Shown: piece after piece, positions 9,558 to 18,973 of the stretch
Layout of the letters: each line of letters starts with the position of its first letter
Position numbering within the stretch: the stretch's first letter is position 1
DNA from: CAYSYM01 sp964435115
Lineage (GTDB): Bacteria > Chloroflexota > UBA6077 > CF-72
Direction of reading: 5' to 3'
Assembly: GCA_964435115.1 (NCBI GenBank)
Contig: CAYSYM010000001.1
Span: 62,001-126,000, forward strand
Length of the DNA: 64,000 bases
Program-made: the position numbers and the translations under genes
The notes under the pieces: model-generated
Told to the model about the DNA's origin: nothing
What the model saw: the letters and a program-made list of their open reading frames with translations, nothing else
Database searches by the model: none

Positions 9558-11516
9558 TCAGGCCCCGTCCGTCGGCACAGCACGGGAGATAGCGCCTACC
9601 AGACTCTCGGCGTCCAGCGCGTGGGCCTGCAGCACCTCGTCGTTGGTGCCACAGCGCGGGAGATCCTCCACGCCGAGCGGCACGACTCGTGGAGCATGGC
9701 GCAGGCCGAGCGCGGCCACCTGGCTGGCGATGAGCTGGCCCTGGCCGCCGGCGACGTAGTGGTCGTCCAGCGTCACGACCAGGCGGGCGCCTCCGATGGT
9801 CGCCCGCAGCCACGCCCGATCGACCCGGTTCAGCCACGGCAGGTTGACGACCTTGACGCCGATCCCGGCCGCCGCGAGCTGGCGCGCGGCCGCCCACGCC
9901 TGGGCCAGGAGCACCGGCCCGTAGCCGAAGAGCACCACGTCCTCGCCCTCGGTGAGCGCCACTCCCCGACCCTCCTCCAGTTGGTAGCCGGCCGGGAGCT
10001 CGAAGGGCACCGCGTACGGGACGGAGACGAGCCGCAGGTAGCAGCTCTCGGGCGTCCCGTTGAAGCAGTAGTCGACGGCCATCGCCACCTCGGCGTCAGT
10101 GCAGGGCTCCAGCGTCACCATGTTGGGCATGCCGCCCACCGTCGAGATGTCGCGGACGGACTGATGGGAGTGGCCGGGGCCACCCGGCAGGAGGCCCGCC
10201 AGCGAGCCCACGTAGACGATCTTGGTCCGCTCGGTGGCGTTGTTGTAGATCTGCTCGTTCGGCCGGGTCGAGAGGAAGCACGCGAAGGAGTGGACGGCGG
10301 GCAGCAGGCCCCGCAGCGCCATGCCGCCCGCCGCCGATACCATGTCCTGCTCGGCGATCCCGCACTCGAAGAAGCGGTTGGGGAAGCGGGCCTCGAAGTC
10401 GAGGAGCCCGGTGTCCCTGGCCAGGTCGGCATCCAGCGCCACGATCCGCGGGTTGCGTGCGGCCTGGTCCACCAGCGCTCGCCCGTACGCAGCCACGAGC
10501 TGCTGCGGCTGCGTCACGACCGGGCGGTCGGGGAAGGGGACGGCTTCCGTGAGCAGTGGCGCCGCGCCCGCGACCTCAAGCTGGCGGTCGATCGTCGCCA
10601 GCAGCTCGGCCGCCGCGTCGCGGTAGACCTCTTCCGGGCCACGCCGGTAGCTGCTCGCGTTCGGGCCCCCGCTGTGGAAGTGGTAGAGCCGCTCGTCCGG
10701 CTGCATTGCCGTGTGCTCCATGAACGAGACGCCCTTGCCCTTCACCGTGTCGGCCACCAGCAGCTTCGGCCTCGCCGTGTCAGCCTCGAGCGCCGCCAGG
10801 GTGCGCGAGAACGCCGCCAGGTCGTGCCCGTCGCAGCGAGCCACGGCCCAGCCGAAGCTGCTGACCTTGCGCTCCAGGTCGCCGAGGGGACTCACCCGTT
10901 CCACGAGGGTGTCCGACTGGACCTTGTTGTGGTCCACGATCACGGTGAGCTCACCGAGCTTCAGGTTGGCCGCGGGCTGCAGGGACTCCCAGAACTGGCC
11001 TTCCTGCAGCTCGCCGTCGCCGGTCAGCACGTAGACGCTGCCCGCTCGCCCCTGGAGGCGGTCGGCCAGGATCATCCCCTTCGCCTTGGAGATGCCCATG
11101 CCCAGCGAGCCGGTGTTCGTCTCCATGAACGGGATCGAGACGTCCGGATGGCCGGGCAGACCGCCCAGACGGCGCAGCCGGTGGAGGAGGTCGAAGTCCA
11201 GCAGGCCGAGGCCAATCAGCACCGCGTACAACGCCGGCGCATCGTGGCCCTTCGACGAGAAGTACGTGTCGGCGGGCCCCGCCTCCGTCCCGGCGCGGCG
11301 CAGCTTCTCCAGGAACAGCCACGCCACGATGTCCATGCAGCTATAGCTCGTCCCGATGTGGCCCGAGCCAGCCCGCGTGATCATGTACAGCGTGTTCAAG
11401 CGGCACACGTTGGCGAACAGGGCAGCCCGGTCAACCGGGTCGAGCGGGAGCGCGCGCACCCGCGCGAGCTCGCTCGCGGGCGCGTAGCGCAGCAGCGTCT
11501 CAGCCACGGCGGCCAC
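9558..11516 (-). CDS. Transketolase-like, two-domain thiamine-diphosphate enzyme
   Basis: Transketolases move two-carbon ketol units between sugars using thiamine diphosphate and Mg2+. The cofactor motif is clear: GDGELQEGQFWESLQ, ending in VIVDHNKVQSD. The N-terminal half also has GHIGTSYSCMDIVAWL, and the C-terminal half has the pyrimidine-domain ECGIAEQDMVSAAGGMAL. The frame is open far upstream, but the upstream part is antisense-like and overlaps the CMP-sugar transferase gene, so I start at GTG 11516 (alternative GTG 11507). That gives 652 aa, a normal transketolase length. It is the last gene of a run with an SDR, a NeuB-type synthase and a cytidylyltransferase, so it probably supplies or modifies a precursor of an unusual acidic sugar rather than serving the pentose phosphate pathway. 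Confidence 0.85.
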   Translation of the reverse strand: MAAVAETLLRYAPASELARVRALPLDPVDRAALFANVCRLNTLYMITRAGSGHIGTSYSCMDIVAWLFLEKLRRAGTEAGPADTYFSSKGHDAPALYAVLIGLGLLDFDLLHRLRRLGGLPGHPDVSIPFMETNTGSLGMGISKAKGMILADRLQGRAGSVYVLTGDGELQEGQFWESLQPAANLKLGELTVIVDHNKVQSDTLVERVSPLGDLERKVSSFGWAVARCDGHDLAAFSRTLAALEADTARPKLLVADTVKGKGVSFMEHTAMQPDERLYHFHSGGPNASSYRRGPEEVYRDAAAELLATIDRQLEVAGAAPLLTEAVPFPDRPVVTQPQQLVAAYGRALVDQAARNPRIVALDADLARDTGLLDFEARFPNRFFECGIAEQDMVSAAGGMALRGLLPAVHSFACFLSTRPNEQIYNNATERTKIVYVGSLAGLLPGGPGHSHQSVRDISTVGGMPNMVTLEPCTDAEVAMAVDYCFNGTPESCYLRLVSVPYAVPFELPAGYQLEEGRGVALTEGEDVVLFGYGPVLLAQAWAAARQLAAAGIGVKVVNLPWLNRVDRAWLRATIGGARLVVTLDDHYVAGGQGQLIASQVAALGLRHAPRVVPLGVEDLPRCGTNDEVLQAHALDAESLVGAISRAVPTDGA

Positions 11517-11569
11517 GGCGGGGCAGTGGTCTGTGCGGGGGCATCCGAAACCCTTCGAGCCTGGGCGCG

Positions 11570-12346
11570 CTACCCGTCCCCGGGAAACGGCGCTCCAGGC
11601 ACGGACGGGAGTGTAGCGCCGCCGGTGCGCAGCAAGTGCTCGGCGTAGACCCAGTCCGCCTGGTCGTTGACGTCGTACCCTTCGTCGCCCTGGGTGAAGA
11701 AGGGCATCAGCACGTTGCCGGCGATAGTGCGCTCCTCGAAGACGACCCGCGTCCAGGCGATCTCCAGGCTGGCGTTCTGCATGTAGACCTCGGGCAGGGC
11801 GGGGTACTGGCTGGAGTGCCACGGCTGCTCGGCCGGGCCAAAGGGCAGGAGGGGCAGCAGGCGTGCGCCGCGGACGACCCACATCTTGCCCGGGTGCTGG
11901 CGGCACTTCTCGACCGCTCGGAGCGAGTCGACACCCGCCTCGGCAAGGAAGGCTTCCCAGGCGCGGCGGATCGTCGCCGGCTTCCGAAAGGGGCTGGTGG
12001 GGCGCAGGATGCTGAAGCAGTCGAACGAGCGCCCCTCGCCCCGCAGCCGGGTGAGGGTGTACGCGACCCACGCGATGTCGGGCGAGCGGTCGCCGGCGTA
12101 CTCGGCCGGGCGGAGGAACGGCACCTCGGCGCCGTAGTAGCGCGCGATCTCGGCAAAGCGCTCCGAGTCGGTGGAGACCACCACGGCCTCGAACACGCCG
12201 CTCTCGAGGGCGGCGGCGATGGAGTAGGCGAGGAGCGGGTGGCCGCCGAGGAGGCGGACGTTCTTGTGCGGGACGCGCTTGGAGCCCGCGCGGGCGGGGA
12301 CCAGCGCCACCGCGCTCGGGCCGCGTGGCGCGGCGTCGCTCACCAC
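11570..12346 (-). CDS. Cytidylyltransferase, CMP-nonulosonate synthetase-like (NeuA family)
   Basis: 258 residues from GTG 12346, overlapping the SDR stop by 7 bases (GTGGTGA). The N-terminus has the CMP-sugar synthetase signature ALVPARAGSKRVPHKNVRLL, which binds CTP, followed by HPLLAYSIAAALES and VVVSTDSERFAEIA. Family members activate 3-deoxy-2-ketoacids such as sialic acid as CMP conjugates. Its position directly after the SDR and NeuB-type synthase supports activation of the product of that synthase. Which acid is made cannot be told from sequence. Confidence 0.87.
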   Translation of the reverse strand: MVSDAAPRGPSAVALVPARAGSKRVPHKNVRLLGGHPLLAYSIAAALESGVFEAVVVSTDSERFAEIARYYGAEVPFLRPAEYAGDRSPDIAWVAYTLTRLRGEGRSFDCFSILRPTSPFRKPATIRRAWEAFLAEAGVDSLRAVEKCRQHPGKMWVVRGARLLPLLPFGPAEQPWHSSQYPALPEVYMQNASLEIAWTRVVFEERTIAGNVLMPFFTQGDEGYDVNDQADWVYAEHLLRTGGATLPSVPGAPFPGDG

Positions 12347-13143
12347 GCGGTGAAGCCTCCGTCGACCCGCAGCTCAATCCCTGTGACGTACGCGGACGCG
12401 TCCGATGCGAGGAAGAGCAAGGGGCCCACCAGGTCACGCGCCACGGCCATCCGCCCCAGCGGAACCCGGTCGCAGAACTTGCGCCGGAACTCGGCGTCCT
12501 GGTCACCGAGCACGCCGCCGGGGGAGAGCGCGTTCACCCGCACCCCGGACGGACCCCAGAGCGTGGCGAGGTAGCGGGTGAGGTTCACCACCGCCGCCTT
12601 GGACGCCCCGTAGGCCGGCGGCTTGAGGAACGGGGGGTCGAGGCGCAGGTGGTCGTAGAAGCGCCGGTCAGGCGCCACGGACGCGTAGAGCGAGCCGATG
12701 TTGACGATGGCCCCGCGCCGCGCCCCTGCCATGAGCGACCCGAAGACCTGCGTGACCTGGAACGTGCCGAAGACGTTGACGTCCAGCACCTGGCGGAAGA
12801 GCTCGCCGGGGATCTCGGATAACCGGTACTGGGGGGCATGGGTGTTGGGCGGCTGGTCGATGCCGGCGTTGTTCACCAGCACGTGCGGCACGCCCAGGCG
12901 CGCCACGCACGCGTCACGGGCCCGCTCGAGCGCCGCGCGGTCGAGCACGTCGGCCCTGAGCAGCAGCATCCGGTTGTCACCGTACCGGTGCAGCAGGTCC
13001 GCGAACGGAGGCGGGACGGGCGCCTCCGGGCGATCGAGCCCCACGACGGTCGCCCCGGCCCCGAGCAGCGCCTCCGACCAGACCGGCCCGAGCCGACCGA
13101 GCGCCCCGGTGACGACGGCCACCGCGCCGGAGAGGTCACACAA
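12340..13143 (-). CDS. SDR-family oxidoreductase
   Basis: 267 residues. The nucleotide-binding start VAVVTGALGRLG is a TGxxxxxG-type Rossmann motif; NNAG, a catalytic Ser in IVNIGSLYAS and YGASK (Tyr-xxx-Lys) complete a classical short-chain dehydrogenase. The start is taken as TTG 13143, overlapping the preceding synthase stop by 8 bases; GTG 13122 is the alternative. The C-terminus YVTGIELRVDGGFTAW is typical. Lying between a NeuB-type synthase and a CMP-transferase, it probably oxidises or reduces a sugar intermediate of that pathway. Confidence 0.85.
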   Translation of the reverse strand: MCDLSGAVAVVTGALGRLGPVWSEALLGAGATVVGLDRPEAPVPPPFADLLHRYGDNRMLLLRADVLDRAALERARDACVARLGVPHVLVNNAGIDQPPNTHAPQYRLSEIPGELFRQVLDVNVFGTFQVTQVFGSLMAGARRGAIVNIGSLYASVAPDRRFYDHLRLDPPFLKPPAYGASKAAVVNLTRYLATLWGPSGVRVNALSPGGVLGDQDAEFRRKFCDRVPLGRMAVARDLVGPLLFLASDASAYVTGIELRVDGGFTAW

Positions 13144-14224
13144 GCGTGGGAACCTGCTCCGTGGTGGACTGGCGCTGGGCGCCGAGCGCCTCGAACGTGA
13201 TGTCGTCGTCCTCGGCGAGGGGGTGGCGCAGGGCGCGGCCCAGCACGTTCTCCAGCTCGTAGGGCGGCAGGGCGTCGCCGGGCGACTTGATCGCCACGTC
13301 CGCCGCGGCGAGCACGTGGCCGGCCGGGAGGGCGCGGGCCGCCACCAGCTTCTTGCCCATCTTGATGAGTGCCGGTGCCTCGCAGGGGCGCACCCGCTTC
13401 ACCCCGTCGCCCAGGGCCACCCGTGCCCGCCGCAGGTCGCGCACCAGCTTGCGCAGCCCGTCGTACTCGAGCGAGAAGGCGTGGTCGGTGCCTCTCATCG
13501 CCCGGTTGAGCGTGAAGTGCTTCTCGACAATGCGCGCCCCCAGCACGTAGGCGACCAGTGCCATGGCGATGCCGCTGTCGTGGCCCGAGTAGCCCACCAC
13601 GACGTCCGGGAAGCGCTGCCGGTAGGTCTCGATCACCCGCAGGTCGAGGTCGGCGAAGTCCGCCGGGTACGAGCCGGTGCACTGCAGCAGCGCGAGCTGC
13701 GGGTTGAGCGGCATGATCGCCTCGTACGCCCGCTGCACGTCGGCCAGGCTCGCGCCCCCGGTGCTGACGATCATCGGCTTGCCGAGGGCGGCCACGTGCC
13801 GTAGCAGCGGGAGGTTGCGGATGTCCCCCGACGCGAGCTTGAAGGCCGGCACGTCGAGTTCGGCCAGGAAGTCGGCGCTGGGGCGGTCGAAGGGGGTGGC
13901 GAAGAAGGTGAGGCCCAGCTCGCGGGCGTACGCCTGCAGCTCGAGGTACGCGGCCCGCCCGAGCTCGAGGAACTCGCGGTGGGCCCCGTAGGTGGCGCCG
14001 AAGCTGTGCTCGTGCTCGTACGGCTTGTCGTAGGCAGCCCTCGTGAAGAGGGTCCGGTTGTCCCGCTTCTGGAGCTTGACGGCGCCCGCGCCGGCCTCCC
14101 GGGCCCGGCGGAAGAGCTCCTTCGCCTTCTCCACGTCCCCCTGGTGGTTGTGGCCGATCTCCGCGATGACCCAGCACTCACTCGCGTCGTCGATGACGCG
14201 CCCGTCGATGACCAACCTTCTCAC
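13136..14224 (-). CDS. NeuB-type sialic/nonulosonic acid synthase
   Basis: Condenses phosphoenolpyruvate with an aldose to give a 3-deoxy-2-ketoacid. 362 residues from GTG 14224, with AGGAGCG 9-15 bases upstream and a 4-base GTGA overlap with the preceding glycosyltransferase. Family signatures: VIAEIGHNHQGDVEKAKELF near the start, AVKLQKR, FFATPFD, FKLASGDI, VGYSGHDSG and ARIVEKHFTLNRAMRGTDHA (the metal-site and PEP regions). A C-terminal SAF/antifreeze-like domain covers about residues 290-350 (LVAARALPAGHVLAAADVAIK). The product could be a sialic, legionaminic or another ulosonic acid. Confidence 0.9.
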   Translation of the reverse strand: MRRLVIDGRVIDDASECWVIAEIGHNHQGDVEKAKELFRRAREAGAGAVKLQKRDNRTLFTRAAYDKPYEHEHSFGATYGAHREFLELGRAAYLELQAYARELGLTFFATPFDRPSADFLAELDVPAFKLASGDIRNLPLLRHVAALGKPMIVSTGGASLADVQRAYEAIMPLNPQLALLQCTGSYPADFADLDLRVIETYRQRFPDVVVGYSGHDSGIAMALVAYVLGARIVEKHFTLNRAMRGTDHAFSLEYDGLRKLVRDLRRARVALGDGVKRVRPCEAPALIKMGKKLVAARALPAGHVLAAADVAIKSPGDALPPYELENVLGRALRHPLAEDDDITFEALGAQRQSTTEQVPTLV

Positions 14225-15285
14225 GCGCCTGCTCGCTCCTTTGCGAAGATCTCGTCCAGGCGCACGAATGCCCGCCGCCTCAGCTCGGCGTTCACGTCGC
14301 CTGGGGGGAACGGCCGCTCGGCCATCAGCAGTGCCTGCTTGAAGGCCGAAACCGACCTCGTGTCCACCGGGATCACGTAGGGCCGGAATTCTAGCGGCAG
14401 CCGCTTGGCCAATCCCTGTGGTACGAGGACGAACGCCCCATACCGGATGGCATCGAGGACCTTCGTCTTGAACCCGTAGCCGTACTCGGAAAGGAGCGCA
14501 ACCGCCCGCGCCCGGTTCATGATGGGAGTGATGTCGTCCAGATAGCCCGTCGCCTCGATCCGGCCGGGGAGATCGACGCCGTAGCCGGTCAGGTCTCCAG
14601 TGACAGAGAAGGACCATGCCTGGCACTCTTCGCCGAGCCCGCGCACGAGCCGGGCGAAGGTACGCGTGGCATCGAGCATGAACGGCGTGCCCGCGATCGC
14701 TGTCGTCAGGCACACGCACAGGAGGCCTTTCTCCGTTCGCGCCTCCGTCCGGTCGTAGAGCGACGGGACAAAGTACGTAACGTCCCTGATACGCGAACGC
14801 GGGACGATCCGCCGCCAGTAGTACTCACTCTCCCAGTCGGTGATGCTGAGAATCACGTCCGAGAGACGCGCGCAGGCGAGGTCATGGAGGGTCCGCTCGG
14901 CGAGGACCTTCCAGGGGTACGGGTGGAAGTGGTCTCGGCGTGCGCGCATGCCATCGAGCTGGTGGAGCAGCTGAGCGTTGCCCGGACGAAAGACGCGCAG
15001 GATGTGGGGCGCGTGGCGCTTCACGTAGAGCATCGAGCGTGGAAAGAGGGCCAGCTCGAAGACAGCGGCCGAGTAGCGCGCGAGGTCTGTGCGCCGGAGC
15101 TGGGAGAGCGCGTCCCGGTCGGAGCGATCGGCCGCCACGAGTTCGTCGACCGCGATCCCACGTGCCTGGAAGTACTCGGTCCGACACTGGACGTCCTTGG
15201 TGCTCCCCAGGAAGAAGTACCGCGGCTTGCGGGCGGTGTCCGGGATGATGTGGAGGACGTGCGACTCAGTCCGAATTGGGGTCAC
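14221..15285 (-). CDS. Glycosyltransferase, GT-B type (group 1-like)
   Basis: 354 residues from GTG 15285. The frame stays open upstream, but that part is low-complexity and antisense to the divergent methyltransferase, so I excluded it; no convincing Shine-Dalgarno is seen. The C-terminal half reads ATGYLDDITPIMNRARAVAL, then GYGFKTKVLDAIRYGAFVLV, the layout of the donor-sugar site in group 1/GT4-like enzymes (a K and an acidic residue before the region where the gene product chooses its nucleotide sugar). It starts the run that continues into the NeuB-type genes. The donor is unknown. Confidence 0.65.
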   Translation of the reverse strand: MTPIRTESHVLHIIPDTARKPRYFFLGSTKDVQCRTEYFQARGIAVDELVAADRSDRDALSQLRRTDLARYSAAVFELALFPRSMLYVKRHAPHILRVFRPGNAQLLHQLDGMRARRDHFHPYPWKVLAERTLHDLACARLSDVILSITDWESEYYWRRIVPRSRIRDVTYFVPSLYDRTEARTEKGLLCVCLTTAIAGTPFMLDATRTFARLVRGLGEECQAWSFSVTGDLTGYGVDLPGRIEATGYLDDITPIMNRARAVALLSEYGYGFKTKVLDAIRYGAFVLVPQGLAKRLPLEFRPYVIPVDTRSVSAFKQALLMAERPFPPGDVNAELRRRAFVRLDEIFAKERAGA

Positions 15286-15452
15286 CCGGGTCAAGGCTCT
15301 GAGGGACGCCTCAGTGCCCCAAGTACATGACGCACGATCCCCGGCGTCGAGGCGCGCTCGACGGATCGGCGAGCTCTCACGGCCGGCGGATAATACCAGA
15401 GGGCGTCCGGCAGACGTGAATCTGGACAGCAGCGTTCTACACTGTCCGAGGC

Positions 15453-16232
15453 ATGACGAAGCTCTCCCGCCTTCTTCGGCGCCTTCCCAGCATCCAAACA
15501 GCCCGTCCCCTACCGAACACACACGACTTGCTCCGCCTGATCGCCGACCTCCCCACGTGCGGTGCCCTCCAGACGCGCGCCGAGGTCTCTGCCGCCTCCA
15601 CGCTCGTTCACCTGCTTGGACTCCCATCGCATCACGATCCACAGAAGAACTGGGACACCTTGAAAGCCATCTCATACGTGCTGCGATACGCGAGTACCAT
15701 GGATCCCGTACTTGATGCAGGCTCGGGGCGCCAGAGCGTCATCCTCAAGTGGCTTCAGTTGCTGGGGTTTACGCACCTGTACGCCTGCGACGTACGAGCT
15801 AGTTCCCTCTCCGAGACGCTGGCGAAGGACGTACAGTTCAGCATCCAGGACCTGGTCAGCACCACGTACCCCGATGGATTCTTTCGTGCTATCACCTGCA
15901 TCTCCGTCATCGAGCACGGCGTGGATCCCGCGGCCTACCTGCGCGAGATGTCCCGCATCCTCCGCCCAGGCGGCGTCCTGCTGACGTCGACCGATTACTG
16001 GTCGGAACCAATCGATTGCGAAGGAATCTTCCCGTACGGACCAGAGATGCCTGAGATGAAGGTATTCCAGGCTCACGAGATTGTGGAGATCTGCTCGCTC
16101 GCCACGCAATACGGACTCCACCTGTGTCGTCCGCTCCACCTCGAGACGAACGAACCCGCGGTGACGTGGAAACGAGTAAATCGCTCATATACATTCGCCT
16201 TCTTCGCCCTTGAGAAGGCCACGGCCCGGTAG
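15453..16232 (+). CDS. SAM-dependent methyltransferase, class I
   Basis: 259 residues from ATG 15453. Residues about 83-150 contain PVLDAGSGRQSVILKWL (motif I, SAM-binding glycine loop), a YACDV acidic end of strand 2, and AITCISVIEHGVDPAAYLREMSRILRPGGVLL (motifs IV-V of the methyltransf_11 type). The only plus-strand gene between two minus-strand blocks. A role in methylating a sugar or capping a glycan chain is inferred from location only. Confidence 0.75.
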   Translation: MTKLSRLLRRLPSIQTARPLPNTHDLLRLIADLPTCGALQTRAEVSAASTLVHLLGLPSHHDPQKNWDTLKAISYVLRYASTMDPVLDAGSGRQSVILKWLQLLGFTHLYACDVRASSLSETLAKDVQFSIQDLVSTTYPDGFFRAITCISVIEHGVDPAAYLREMSRILRPGGVLLTSTDYWSEPIDCEGIFPYGPEMPEMKVFQAHEIVEICSLATQYGLHLCRPLHLETNEPAVTWKRVNRSYTFAFFALEKATAR

Positions 16233-16296
16233 TGCAAGACATGTAGTGCCCGCTGGCGTCATGCCCGGTGCTCTGAACAGTCAATAGGACGACACG

Positions 16297-17217
16297 CTAA
16301 GAGTCCGGTGCAGGGAGTCGCTGGCTCCACAGCGTCCGCCTCCACACTGCGTACGGAGTAGGGTCGTTCGCCATCTCATCGACCATTACGGGCCACGCGG
16401 GTGGCTTCAGGCCTGTGGCGGCCATCAGGCGGTCAGCCACTAAGCTCCGGTCGAGACGCACACCCTCATCTCGCTCGATCTCCACGCACGCACCGTAGGC
16501 TTCGCGGAGTAGCAGCAGCAGTTCATACTTACTGACCGGTTCCGCAGCCAAGTGGTAAAGTCCGGAGAGCGGGGGCTCACGACCTAACAGTTCGCCGAGC
16601 ATGGAAGCGAGGACGATGGTGGATACACCCGAGAACATCGCTCCGGCGAATCCCCGGACGCGCCCACCGCCGCTTGCCAGGAACCACTCTACAAGCCCTT
16701 GGGTTGTCCTCAATTCCCGACCGATGATGCTGGTGCGGAGCGTCAAGCAGCCCGGGCCATGGATTTCGCCAAGCAGCTTTGACCGGCCGTACAGGTCTGG
16801 CGGATCCGGAATGTCGGACTCCGTGTAACGCCCCGCCCTACCAGAGAAGACGCAGTCCGTACTCACCTGCACCAGGTGCGCCCCGACCGTTTGAGCGACG
16901 GCGTACAGCAGGTGAGGGAACAGTCCGTTGATCCATATTGTACGAACGGTGTCCTTCGCCTCCGCCCGCTGCTTTACCACCCCAACGCAGTTCACTATCA
17001 CGGAGGGCTTCACTCGCTGGACGACCCTGATGACACGCGCGGTACTCCCTAGGTCGACACCGCCGTGGTAGTGCGCCCGATCGAACATCTCCAATGACTC
17101 GACCTCTCGGTACGATGCACGTGCGACGACATGCGTCTCACGGCTGGCCGCCAACACCTGCCACAGCTTATGCCCTAGCATCCCTGTGCCACCCATCACT
17201 AGAACCGGCCCATTCAT
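16297..17217 (-). CDS. RmlD-like NAD(P)-dependent sugar reductase
   Basis: 306 residues from ATG 17217. It starts VLVMGGTGMLGHKLWQVL (GxxGxxG Rossmann motif), then VIVNCVGVVKQ, VQVSTDCVFSG and DLYGRSKLLGE, where STDCVF and YxxxK are the catalytic elements of the dTDP-4-dehydrorhamnose reductase (RmlD) branch of the extended SDRs. Close homologues by pattern include reductases paired with CapE/FnlA dehydratases in UDP-FucNAc synthesis. The dehydratase gene at 19234-20241 nearby fits such a pair, but the two are on opposite strands. Substrate is inferred, not shown. Confidence 0.78.
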   Translation of the reverse strand: MNGPVLVMGGTGMLGHKLWQVLAASRETHVVARASYREVESLEMFDRAHYHGGVDLGSTARVIRVVQRVKPSVIVNCVGVVKQRAEAKDTVRTIWINGLFPHLLYAVAQTVGAHLVQVSTDCVFSGRAGRYTESDIPDPPDLYGRSKLLGEIHGPGCLTLRTSIIGRELRTTQGLVEWFLASGGGRVRGFAGAMFSGVSTIVLASMLGELLGREPPLSGLYHLAAEPVSKYELLLLLREAYGACVEIERDEGVRLDRSLVADRLMAATGLKPPAWPVMVDEMANDPTPYAVWRRTLWSQRLPAPDS

Positions 17218-17299
17218 GCTGCTATTCTGACTACCCTTGTCCAGCCAGTCCTGAGCCAGCCACCCGGCAACTGTCCCGTCCGGAGGATCGGGCCGCTGC

Positions 17300-18973
17300 C
17301 TACTGGTGCAAGATCTCCGCAGGATAGACGAATGGGGCTCGACGAAGAATACCCTCGCAAATCACGTCCAACCCGAGATATTGGCCCGGGTATAGCTCGG
17401 GCAGTCGTGAGATCCGCAGGTGCCACTGATCAGCCTCACCCGGCTCGATGAATGGGAGCGGAATCATCCTTCGGAAGAAGAAATGGTAGGCGTACTTCCT
17501 TGCTCTGCTCACCTGGTCCTCTCCAAGTCGATGATCCAATGGCAGCCGATCCAGCAGGCTGAAGTACTCCGCGGGAGAAGCAGCGTCTAGCGAAAAGCCT
17601 TTACCACGGATCCATGCCTCCCCGGCCACGATCGTCGGGATCCCCATGCTCGCAACTTCGATACCCGTCTTCGTGTTATAGATCAGCGCAGCATTGCACC
17701 GTTCGAGCAGAGCATAGGTGCTCGCCTGGTCCTCGGGCAGGATGACAATCACGTTTGAGGGTAAGGAGGGGAACCACTGTCGGATCGCATCCGCCACGCG
17801 CTGGCGCGATGGGACTGCACCGCGCACCTCCGCGGGATGGACACGAATGACCAGTTGCAGCTCGGGACGGTGTGAGAAGTACTCGATCGTCTCGCTCAAC
17901 CACGCCAGCATGCTGGCGAAGGCATTGGAGCGGTAGTGCAGTTGTGCGTCCCACACCACGCTCGTCAGCAGTCCGATCACTGGGCGTGAGAGATCGATAC
18001 CGTGGGCACGGGCCATTTCGTCCATGTCCTCCATCGGTCTCTCGTGGAACCAGATCCAGTCATTCGATCCGCCCCGCCGGCTTGCCAGGTACTCCAGTGT
18101 CTTCCGCTCGAGCGCATCGCTCCAGACCATCGCCTCCCATTCACTTGTCGGCTCGGATAGCATCGTTCGGTGGTAGCTATCGTCATGGCTGAAGATGAAG
18201 CTATGCTTACGGTAAGCAGGATTCCAGGTGACTACCCGAACGCCGTGCTTCCTGCAGACTTCACCGACGAGCCCTTGAGGCACATAGATACCGTGGTGGA
18301 AGCAGGCGACATCGTACCTGTTGCGTTTCAACAATTCATCCACGGCAAGCATGGACAGGAGGGATGACAGGAGATACCGCCGCAGGATTGCCTCTCCAGC
18401 CGGCTCAGTGTCGAAGTCCCCGCGTGCGAAGTAGCGCAGAGCGCCCGCTAGGGCATGCTCGCCGACGGCCAGCCCACCGGGGGAGAAGTTGCTGACCTGC
18501 TCCAGGGGAAGCGTACTTGCCACCTCGCACGCCTCAGCATGCAGCACGGGCGTCACGAGGTCGCTGTATTGATGAATCGGTAAGCCGAGTGGCGCGAAGA
18601 CTGAGCGCCCAGTAGCGAGACAGGGCGCACAACGGGGTTGTTCCCGCGCGCCTGCCAGGACTTCCGGCGGAGCAGAGCCGATCTTGGTGAGTTGGCACGC
18701 TGGCAGGAAGCGATCGCACAACAGCACGTCGACCTGGGCGCCGCGAAGCGTGAGCGCAACTGCCAGCGTGCTCTCCACAACTGAGCCGTGGAAATAGCCG
18801 CCCATGCTCGTGGCGACGAGCACGCGCGGCCCCTTCTCTGCTGACTGTCGCGCTTTGTCCCAGATGGCAGCGTCCCGCCTCAGGATTCGCGACCACATGG
18901 ACCGACGGTCTTGCCCCCATCCAACTCCTTCCAGTCCCCGACGCACAACCTGCCGCAGCAGTCGGTACGCCAT
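17300..18973 (-). CDS. Capsular-polysaccharide-synthesis-like transferase (KpsC/KpsS type)
   Basis: 557 residues from ATG 18973, with GGAAGG about 8 bases upstream; a longer start at 19054 was rejected because of this ribosome-binding site. The C-terminal third contains LQLVIRVHPAEVRG and CNAALIYNTKTGIEVASMGIPTIV. That is the pattern of the capsule biosynthesis (PF05159-like) and CDP-glycerol-transferase-like folds, where HP and the N-T-x-G-x-E block bind the donor. Three cysteines in a C-x-x-C setting (RCAPC) are near residue 114. It may add a linker sugar or process a surface chain. Assignment is by fold pattern. Confidence 0.6.
   Translation of the reverse strand: MAYRLLRQVVRRGLEGVGWGQDRRSMWSRILRRDAAIWDKARQSAEKGPRVLVATSMGGYFHGSVVESTLAVALTLRGAQVDVLLCDRFLPACQLTKIGSAPPEVLAGAREQPRCAPCLATGRSVFAPLGLPIHQYSDLVTPVLHAEACEVASTLPLEQVSNFSPGGLAVGEHALAGALRYFARGDFDTEPAGEAILRRYLLSSLLSMLAVDELLKRNRYDVACFHHGIYVPQGLVGEVCRKHGVRVVTWNPAYRKHSFIFSHDDSYHRTMLSEPTSEWEAMVWSDALERKTLEYLASRRGGSNDWIWFHERPMEDMDEMARAHGIDLSRPVIGLLTSVVWDAQLHYRSNAFASMLAWLSETIEYFSHRPELQLVIRVHPAEVRGAVPSRQRVADAIRQWFPSLPSNVIVILPEDQASTYALLERCNAALIYNTKTGIEVASMGIPTIVAGEAWIRGKGFSLDAASPAEYFSLLDRLPLDHRLGEDQVSRARKYAYHFFFRRMIPLPFIEPGEADQWHLRISRLPELYPGQYLGLDVICEGILRRAPFVYPAEILHQ

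Noticed and set aside
9552..11648. 698-codon plus-strand open frame
   Set aside because: Antisense to the transketolase gene; Arg/Gln/His-rich with no motif, a GC-rich shadow.
11517..12506. 330-codon N-terminal extension of the transketolase frame
   Set aside because: Overlaps the cytidylyltransferase and SDR genes in another frame and has no homology-like pattern; the real enzyme begins near 11516.
15286..15675. N-terminal extension of the glycosyltransferase at 14221
   Set aside because: Antisense to the methyltransferase start and low-complexity; GTG 15285 gives a normal protein.
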